A stretch of 17,030 nt of DNA from contig PJRA01000475.1 in the NCBI GenBank assembly GCA_016987375.1, forward strand, positions 333,748 to 350,777, in the 5' to 3' direction. This DNA is from Brachionus koreanus. Its lineage: Eukaryota > Rotifera > Eurotatoria > Ploima > Brachionidae. The notes below the pieces were generated by a model that was given only the letters and a program-made list of their open reading frames with translations, ran no database searches and had not been told where the DNA came from. Position numbers and translations under genes: made by a program. Below are positions 1 through 9,500 of the stretch, piece by piece (position 1 is the first letter of the stretch; each line of letters starts with the position of its first letter).

Positions 1-1045
1 AAAAAAAAAAAAAAAAAAATTTAACAAAAAATTAAAAATTGAACACTTAAAAGGATACAAATATTTGCAGTCTTAAAACACAATTATTAAAAAGCTGAAC
101 ATTTGTAATTTTAAATTTTTTTTGGTAGATTAAAGAATTATTATTTCATATTCTCTATTTGAAATTTGATTATAACTTGGTTAATGTCAGCTTGATTAAC
201 CTTAAATTCAGTTAGCCAGAAATTGAGCTAAAATTTTTTTTGTAAATTTTGGTATCAGTTATTCAAATAAATTATTATTAAAAAATAATTTTTTCTTTTT
301 TAATATTTTTTGATTTGTAATAATTATTTTTTTAAAATAAAATTAATTAAGTGTTAATCAGTTATTAATGAAATAAATACTTGCCTGTTGATTAACCTAA
401 AATTTGAAATATGATTGCCTGAATTTTAAAAAATAAAATGAAAATGTTAAATTTCATGTGCTAAATTAATCAATGTTAAACTAATCTAAAGCTTAATTTT
501 CAAAATTAGGTAATTTTGGCTAACCAAAATTAACACAAAACATAGCATAACCAAATTTTAAATTTAAAAAAATTGAGAATAATTTTATCCACTTTTATTT
601 AATTTTAGCAAATTAATTTTAACTTTTGTGCAATTTTTTATTCTACACTCGTTAGCTTTCCTATATTTTTTTATATTTTTGTTTGACTCGCAGAGGACTG
701 GTGTCAATTTGACACTTTTTTATGCTCTATATCTGTTTAACTGTTCATCAGATTTCCAAAAATCTAATTTAGTTTTAAAATATTTATTTTCAATAAAAGA
801 TTTAGAAAGTTTTAGGTGGAAATGATTCATTTTTTAAAAGATATATCAGAATAAAGAAAGCTTCAAGAGGTCACCGATACTTTGAGTATTAAAGTGCCAA
901 TCTATATGTTTTTAATTAAAAAAAATTAAATACTAATTTAAATAAAAGAATATTTAAATATATTCTTCAAGTCATAATCATAATAAAAAAACGAAAACTA
1001 AAATTTAAAAATGCAAACAACTTTTTACTATCTAATAAATAAGAT
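1..1045. other. AT-rich region beyond the 3' end of the gene; no gene recognised
   Basis: It begins with a run of A and holds scattered TTAACC/GGTTA words and one small perfect hairpin (511-532). A 65-codon plus-strand frame at 628-825 is low complexity (F/L/S-rich) and matches nothing I recognise. I see nothing else in it. Confidence 0.5.
511..532. repeat. Small perfect inverted repeat
   Basis: TAATTTTGG and CCAAAATTA, 9-bp arms around CTAA. It may be chance in AT-rich DNA. No function is assigned. Confidence 0.4.
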
Positions 1046-1051
1046 TTTATT
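1046..1051 (-). terminator. Possible poly(A) signal AATAAA
   Basis: On the minus strand AATAAA lies about 70 nt after the TAA stop of the polycystin gene. It is the first such hexamer downstream. In DNA this AT-rich the motif occurs by chance often, so this is a positional guess. Confidence 0.35.
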
Positions 1052-1120
1052 CAAAAATTTAACTAATAGAAAATTTATAAATTATAAGTTCAAGATTCAT
1101 GTTTTGTCTTTCAAGCTATT

Positions 1121-3563
1121 TTATAAAATCTTTTCAGCTTTTTTTTTATCATAAATCAAATTTATAATCTTTGCTGTGGCTTGATTCATTTCATCGAGAG
1201 TTTCATCACCTTCTTTGTAATATAAGTTAACTGCTTCATTGGGTTTTTGTTTGTTGAATAATTTTAAAATATGTTGTTTGGTTAGAACAAATTTTTCTTT
1301 GAAAAATCCAAATAAAACAGAACTACTGGACAATTTTTTGTATTCGTTTCTGAACATGTCAAAATTATCAGTCAAAATTGAGATCAACATGTTTAGCAAC
1401 AAAAATACTATCACCAAATAGAATATGATGCTGATGATGATTTTGTAAAAAGTGTTATTACCATAGTAAATGTTGTTTGGCAATTTACTCAAAATCATTC
1501 CAAATAAAGTCTCAAAAGATCCAATAAAAGTCGAAAACTCTTTGGAATTGTGATGTTCAATCAAGTAGATTAATTGAACAAATGCAAAAAACACAGTGAA
1601 AAATATGAAAGAGAAACTAATTAAGTCAAAAATTGAAGCTTTTAGTGTATAAATGAATATGGATATGTTTCGATTTGTGCGGAGAAGCTTCAAAAATTTC
1701 AAAGTTCCAAAAAGACTCAAGAAGCCAAACAGCATTCCGAGTACATCGTTCCAGTATGATAGCAATTGAAGTCTAACTAGCTGATCTTTGGCTTTTATTT
1801 TTTCAAACAGATCATCTTTGGCATATTGTCTGTAAAGATAAATGGAAAATGTTGCCCAAGAAAATGCAAATATTGTCCACTCGATATAATTCCAAATTTG
1901 TGTCAAATATTCAAAGCCTTGCTTGTAAATTCGTCTAATTTCTTTAAACATAAAAAATACTATAAACACCATGTAAAGAATGTTTACAGCTATGACAAAG
2001 TATTTTGATGTTTCATCAGTCTCATAAAGAATGACTGGTTCAATTCTTGATGTTTTGATTAGATTTCCAGTTGGTAAAATTTCAAACACAACAGTACAAT
2101 AAGCGAACAAATTAAGATTAATATTGTAAACTGACAGTTCAATAAAAACAGCTCTTGTGTGTGAATCAATCCAATTGAATGATTGTAAATTTTCAATATC
2201 TTTTCTAAGCTGATCTAAGCTTTTTTCTCTTGACCTAAGATTAAAAGTGTATCCTCCACCAAAATAAGTAGTATACTCGCCAAAATATGGGTATACTTCT
2301 AATTTTGAAGAGCTTTTGTACAAAAATGAATCAAAGTATTCTGAATAAATTTCATATTGTGAATTAGATGACACATTCGATGACCATTTCAGTCCATATG
2401 ATTCTTTGTCTTGTTTCATTAAATCATAGTCATCATAGCAAAATCTTGTTAATTCAAGTCCATTACATTTTTGTTTTCTGACGCGTAACTGTCTCAATAA
2501 AGGAAAACCTAGCAAATAGCTATTTCTGTCGGACATTAGATCTTCTTTTGTTTGACTATACAAACATTTAACAAAACTATTTTTAATCCAATCATAAATA
2601 TGCTCAATTTTGGTCACATTTTCCAAAGTTTTTTCACCACCTAGAACATTTTTTAAATTTTGCTGATATCTAAACGACCTCATGTCTTTATTAGAATAAC
2701 AAACTAAAAATAATACAAGCAGAAACAAATAATAGCATATTATTTCTTTTAAAATATTTGTGGCTTTTTTGTCTCTCAAATATTTTTCTTTAATCTTTGC
2801 TAACTCAGCTGGCTGTGTCAAATTGAGACGAGTTTTATAGTATGTGCTTTGGTCAATTTGTTCTTCTGTATGTGGATTCTCTTCATAATTAGCAAAGCTA
2901 TCTGCTTTGCGAAATATGAGAACCAAAAGAAAAGTAATAGCTGCAACTTGAATTGGTTGAGTTATGACAAATGAAGTAAAAATAGAGAATAAAAAAGAAG
3001 ACAACCATTTGGCAACTTTTTCATCTCCTAGTGAAATGCCTTTGACAATTATGAAAAAAAGAGAAATTGCCGAAAAAACAATCGACAGCATGTAGGCAAT
3101 TATTTTAAACCACCAAGGAAATTCAAGTTTTTTCTTTTTATCTTTTTTTTCCTTTTTCAAACTTTGTTTATATTTGTCTGCTTTGGTTGTTCTAGCTTTA
3201 GAGCGTCTAAATAGCTGAATTAATAAAAAGCTAGGTGGAAAACATATCAAATTTGTCATAATTCCAATTCCAATTTGTTGAGGAGTGATTGTAAACTCAC
3301 CAGTCTTTGGAGTTGTGTCAGCTTCATAGTAAATTATATTGGCCAACATTGAAATAAATAGAAGAACACAAGCACATGTTAATCTATCCAAACGAGTGAA
3401 TGTACTCAATGTAGGTTTTACAACAATCGATAGCCATAAATGACCATCGCTAAGTTTATCTTTTGTTCCACGCTTTATCAAATAGCTCAAATTTTTAAGC
3501 TCTTCTTCACCAGCAACATGCAAATGTCTATCAACAAGTCCATCATTTTTATCAAGAGCAAAC
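1121..3563 (-). CDS. Exon 13: ten-TM polycystin channel region and C-terminus
   Basis: The acceptor at 3565-3564 (CTTTTAG) rebuilds W-FALDKNDGLVDR, the post-PLAT motif, so the exon starts about 40 nt before HVAGEEE. Membrane segments, by residues of this exon, lie near 58-78, 90-115, 150-180, 190-215 and 270-292. The extracellular TOP domain spans about 295-510 (SYLLGFPLLRQLRVRKQKC, YFGGGYTF, WIDSHTRAVFIELSVYN). Further segments are near 518-543, 552-578, 595-628, 640-672 and 703-730, with a pore loop at about 678-697. With TM1 this makes the eleven segments of polycystin-1. A polybasic loop (KEKKDKKKK) precedes the fourth segment. The pore reads FGMILSKLPNN, without the Gly-Asp seen in PKD2 filters. 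The tail after the last segment is only about 85 residues. Confidence 0.95.
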
Positions 3564-6500
3564 CTAAAAGTTAATAGATTAAAATTTATTTTGAAATAAA
3601 ATTTTTTTAGATTTTTTAATAACTTAATAATTTTCAGAATTTAAGAAAGATTAAAATTTTTCGATCATTTTCAAATGAAATTCGGAAAATATAGATATTG
3701 AATACAATTATTTTTTTTGGCTAGTATTTTTATCAGCAGCTAAATAAATTAAAGCAAAATAAATGATTTAATGTCTTCGCAGTTAAATTTATTAAAAAGA
3801 AGATAAAATGTTTCATTAAGTAGCAAACTTAATTATGACAATAAATTGACGATTATACTTAACTTGAATCAGCAAATAATTTACATGTTTTCATGGACTG
3901 AAGTAGAGCATCAGCAACAAAGTCAATATGCAAAAAATATTTTGATAAACTTGAATGGTTTTCATTTAAAGATTATGTCATAGAATTAAATGCTTTGCCT
4001 TATGTAAGGTTCTAAGAAACTCAATGTCATTTAAGCAAATGTTCGTGTCTGCATTGGTACAAAAACTACATATGCATACACCTAATTGGAGAAGCTTATA
4101 ATCTTGGGTTGTGCAAATTTACAGCTCTTGATTTGAATATTGAAGCGAATATAAAGAGAGAAAGGTGAAAAAAAGCAAAAATGGCATTAGTTCACCGACA
4201 TTCAACGGCTCTTGTAAATCTAAGACCATAAAGCAAAAATATAGATGATAGTAATGAAAACGTACAAGTTGATGATTTTCAAGCTTTAAAGCTCACAACA
4301 AATATATTTAGTAGATTTGGGGGTAATAACAATAAACAACAATGAAATCTAAATTTCGTTCAACCTATTTCATCAGTTATAATCACAAACATAATTTCAG
4401 ACGAACCTTCAAAAAAAGGACTCCCACAAAACAAAAATACTAAATTGTGAATTTTTTTGCTAATATTTTTATTCTTTTTTTTTATATTATTTTATCTGCT
4501 ACTTAATTGTATTAGCTTTTTTTTTATTAAATTAGCTACGAAAATAATAATTTACCTTTTTTTTTTAGATCAATAATGAAAAATAATGATTAAAAAGCTT
4601 ACCATTTTTCACATAAGAAAATAAAATTTTCATTAGTCTGTAGGTCAGTTACAATAATATGCTTTAAATACCATGACGATTCTTGGCGATTTTTAGCCGA
4701 ATTGTCATGAAAAACTCGACAAAGAAACAAGCTTCCAAGTGGCTTGTCCACACTCATTATGAAAGTGTCTGTGGAACTTCTTTGAAACAAATGTTTATTG
4801 TCTTTTTCATCTGCAGATTTCAATTCTCTTTCAAATGACTGTGAGTTCATGCCATAGAAATTAATTTTGACATTAGATTTTGTACCAGCATCGTTTCTTG
4901 AACCAGTAAAAACATTTATTTCATAAAAATAATTGCAATCAATCATATTATCCTTCAAAATATACACTTTCTTTTTTGTTTTATCTTTTCTATCCAAATA
5001 AAAACAAACTATTGACATTAGTAAATAGATCGAACAAACAACTATGACTGTGATGTAAATAGTTGGATTTTGTTCAAATGAAGAATTGGCAAAAACATCT
5101 TCAAAATCTATTTCAGCTGGTAAGACTATAAAGCTTCCAGCAAAATCAGTTAAATGTGTTGACCGACATTTTGTCTCATATATATCACTTTCTTGATCCA
5201 GCACTTCTAGACCATCTGAAATCCAATCACCCGAATTGGTATCAAAATAAAAACATTCACTTGAATAAACTCGATAAAGAAAATCATTTTTTAGAGTTAA
5301 ATTTTCAAAAGTTGAATTAAAATAATTGCTTCTATTCAAACAATAGACTTGTTCTAATTCACTTAAGCCAAAATAAATATTTTTAACTTCTTTTTGTGAT
5401 TGAAATTTTTTAATTCTATTTGAATTGATTGAAATTTGAAAATAATCCTTTCCAAAATTTAAATCTGTTTCACATAAGATTTTAATATCATCAAAAGTTA
5501 AACTATCAAAATTTGGTTTGGTGCCATATCCGATTAAAAGCAAGTATGAAGATTGATTTAGTGATTTAATTTGTAAATTAATTGTTGAATTTGAATCTCC
5601 TAAATTCACATTTATAATTGCATTTGTTTTTTCTTTGATAGATAGTGAATAAAAATGCTTAAAATCAGTTTCATTTGTGTCTAAATCTCGATTTATTTTT
5701 ATTCTAAAATCAGAGTTATTTATTTTAATCTCTTGGCTATCTTGATCAAAGAGACTTAAGCTAACCATTTTAGAGTCATTCAGATAATGATTTTTGATGT
5801 TGATTATTTTTGGCATTGAAAGACTTCTTGCCATCAAAAAGCTATTTGTAATATTTAGCTGTGGTAGAGTAAATCCTCCAGCATTTAGACTTAAATTTTT
5901 GTTTGCCACTTGTTTATTGGACATGCGTCCTATTTTAACCTGAACACTTTTGGATTTAATTTCAGTTTCATGATTCATACTCAAATGCAGAGAAGATATA
6001 TTGACCATATTGTCTAATACAATTGAAGTTGATTGATATATGTCCAATATTTTGTCCGATTTTAAAATGTCAACACTCAATAAAACATTGGCTGCTGAAT
6101 CAACTATTTTATCGGCTGCTTGTTTAAGAAACTCGAACCCATTGCTAGAAGCAAGTTCATTCAGTTTTCTAGATAGCTCCAAAGTTTTATTCATCGCTAT
6201 AATTGCCGAATGTTCGGTTGTTTCAAGCAAATTTTCAGTTAAAGTTGACACAACTGAAGATATCAATTTAATGCTGCTTAAATCTTCTGCTTTGAAACCA
6301 CTAGTTAGTTGAAAAAATTTATTTTTAATTATATAATTATTTGCTGAATTATCTATTTGTTCTTTTAACAAGATTGTCATTGCTATTATGTCTCTGCATG
6401 CCTGTTGTAATTCGTCATTTTTAATTTTATTATAAAATTCAGAATTTTCAGGATCATTAACAAGCTTATTTGTATAATATTCTAATATTTCATGTTTAAC

Positions 6501-9500
6501 CTCGACAATCACAGGTTTTTCTATTTGATAGATGGCTATAGCATCAGAGTCATCAATTATTTGTACAAAAATGAACATTTTGTAATCATTGCTTTTAAGA
6601 CCTTGAGGTAATTGTGTCACCAAGTGTCCATTTTGGTTGTAGCCCAATGCTATAGGACTAGATCCATCAGAATAATTGGCAAAATACTCATAGCGAGCTA
6701 CAAATCCATCATTGTCAAGCCAATTTTTGCACTCGATTGAAAAATATGTGAGCAAAGCGAATCCATTGTATTTGTTTAGTTGACAAGAGCCATTAAAGGG
6801 TTTTTCGTTAATTTTCAAATTTAGATAAGTAAATCCCAAAGCAGATGAATTTTTAAAGACAGTTTCAATGTCTACATTTACTCTCCAATAAATGGCGCCT
6901 TTGATCAAATCAAAAATTCCACTTTGAATTGTGAATTCTTGATCGTTTTGACCGTGTGTAAATGAATTCATGAGAGATCGATTGACCAAAGTCCATTCAC
7001 TTAACTCATCAACTCGATAAGATATTCTATGTGTGAAAGAAATTTGTTGGGCATTGTCACAGCCATCTATGCAGCTACTAAGCAAAGTCAACTGAAAAGC
7101 AGAATTAATTTTGGTATACTCTCCATAAGTCTTGCAAAATTCTTTCAGGCGACAACTAAAAATATTTTTAAGCTTTTTAAAATATTTATTAAAAAAGATA
7201 CAACCAGAAACTAATTAGCAATTTTTCAAAATAGTAATCTATTGAAAATAACTAATTTATTCTGTCAAAGTCTGTTTAATTAATTTAGTTAATTTATATT
7301 TATTTGAATACTTGAATTTTTTTTTTTAATAATGCTAATATCTTCCTGGTTTTATTTACTAAAAATTTTTTTTACGTTAAAGATGCAACAGGAATTTCTA
7401 TGACCTCTAATTTTTCCACTCTAATAAACTGATGGTAAACTTTTCCTTGATGAGCTGTAGTCACAACAAATAAATAAGTCTCTTTCTCATTTATTTGAAG
7501 TGTATTATTTTTTACAGTCAAAATTTTTCCACTTGAATCAAAATAAAAATCATCTGCTGAAGCAAAACATTTGTTATTTCCCGATACGTTTTTTTTTCTT
7601 GACCAAAATGCCTTTAAGTCATCATCACTAGTTAGATCTATTTGACTAAGTCTATCTGGTATAAAAGTCTTATTGACTAGTGTGCAAAAAAACCGGTATT
7701 CAAGATTTTGCGTCTCCTCCAAAAAATCTACATCATATGCATATTTTAAGGGATTTAATTCCAATATTTGTTTTTGGCCCATTCTAATAAAATCCAAACC
7801 ATTTTCCAAACAAAAAACAGCAATACCACCAGGAACTATTTCAATGAAGAGATCTACTAGATGTGTTATTTCATTTTCCAAATCAGTTAAGTAACCAGTG
7901 TCAATTTTTACATAGATCCAATGGACGAGTTTGTATTTTCCATACGGAAGTGTATTGCTTGGAATTACCAATTGACTAAAATTAACCGTTGGGTTATTTT
8001 TCAATAATATCGGCTCAGAAGAAAAATTTGCGTCTGATAATTCTGGATAAATGCTCCATGATTTGTTTATAGTGAGTTTTTGAACAAAATTTAAAAATAA
8101 ATTAACTTTAAGCTTAATTATTTCATATCGGAATATTTTTTTTGGATTAAGAATATCAACAGGCAATCCAGTAGTGTCTAATACTGATGGAAATTCAGGC
8201 TCTACAATATTAATTAAATAAATATTTAAAAATTAAATGCAATTGAAATAAAATTACTAAAAACACAGTTTGACTGAAGATCGGACAGAAAATAACTTTC
8301 ATAACTTGAATTACATGTTGAATTTTCATTTATATAAGCTTTTAGTTTGAAAAAAAAAATTAGTTTTTTTTTTCATTTTAATCATTATTGGGCAGCCTTA
8401 TTTCTACACTGTGTTGCAATAAAATATTTTATACATACACTTATCATATAAATGCGTTGAAAATATAGTTTTCAAAGACCAAAAAAGTTTTAAGATTTAG
8501 TTAATGTTCTATTTCAAAAATGGAGATATACATATAGGATATATATATGGAGATAGATAAAAAATTCATATTTAATTATGGTTGATTCAAATAAAGAGGT
8601 CAAATGTGAATGTGATTTCACAAGTAATTTTATGTTGCCTTGTAGACACACTTTATACACATGTGAAATCAATACACCATTAGTGCCTTGGTTTCATAAA
8701 CGCTTTTTGAAAAAACTATTAAACTGTCAATCCAGTTTCAAATTTTATTTGCAGTCAACAAACTAATAGTAACTAATAGTAGCAATTTGAAAATGGTCGA
8801 AAGATTGTTTAAGGGCAAGTAAACCACAGCAAAAATTCCATAAGATAAAAAATCTCTGTGAAGAAATTACAAATCTAGTTTGTTCAGCTGGCGAAAATGA
8901 GTTTTTATCACAAAAAAGTCAACTTGAGTCATATTTGAAAAGTTTGCAGACAAACAATGTTCAAAATAGTCAACCTTTTATTTCTCAAGCACCATGTCTT
9001 AATACTTCTACACCTAAATCTAGAAGGACTCTCGATTTTAGTGATGTCTATACTTCTATTAATCCGGTGAGTGATGAATTAGAAATAGACGATGTTCAAT
9101 TAGCTGAACAGTCTGATATGTGCGAGCTATCACCTAAAACAATAGTAAACAAAGTTCTTAATTATGTGGGACGTCCTGCTTTTTTCTAGATTGTGTTTCA
9201 TTATAAAGAAATTTAGATTAAATGTAGGAATAACACAGTGTAGGAATAGTCACTCCGATCATTATTTAAATTTATTTTAGTTTTTTTAAGAATTTAGCTT
9301 AGTTGGAAATTTATTAAGAAATTTGTACTACCATAATTAATCAATTGATGACAATGAAAAGTAAAAATCACAAAAGTTAGAATTTTATAAAATTTTAATT
9401 TTCTAATAAATTAAGCTCTTATTATTTGGTACTTTCATCAGTCAAAAAATGAAATCTGTGAATTGCCAATTTAGAACGCAGTGCAAAATTAAAACAATCA

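Noticed and set aside
701..715. Palindrome GTGTCAATTTGACAC
   Set aside because: Seven-base arms, isolated, with no second copy or nearby gene start; likely chance.
628..825. 65-codon plus-strand reading frame
   Set aside because: Low-complexity F/L/S composition, no recognised motif, and no splice or promoter context.
6040..6312. 90-codon plus-strand reading frame
   Set aside because: It lies antisense within the GAIN-coding part of exon 12 and is a shadow of it.
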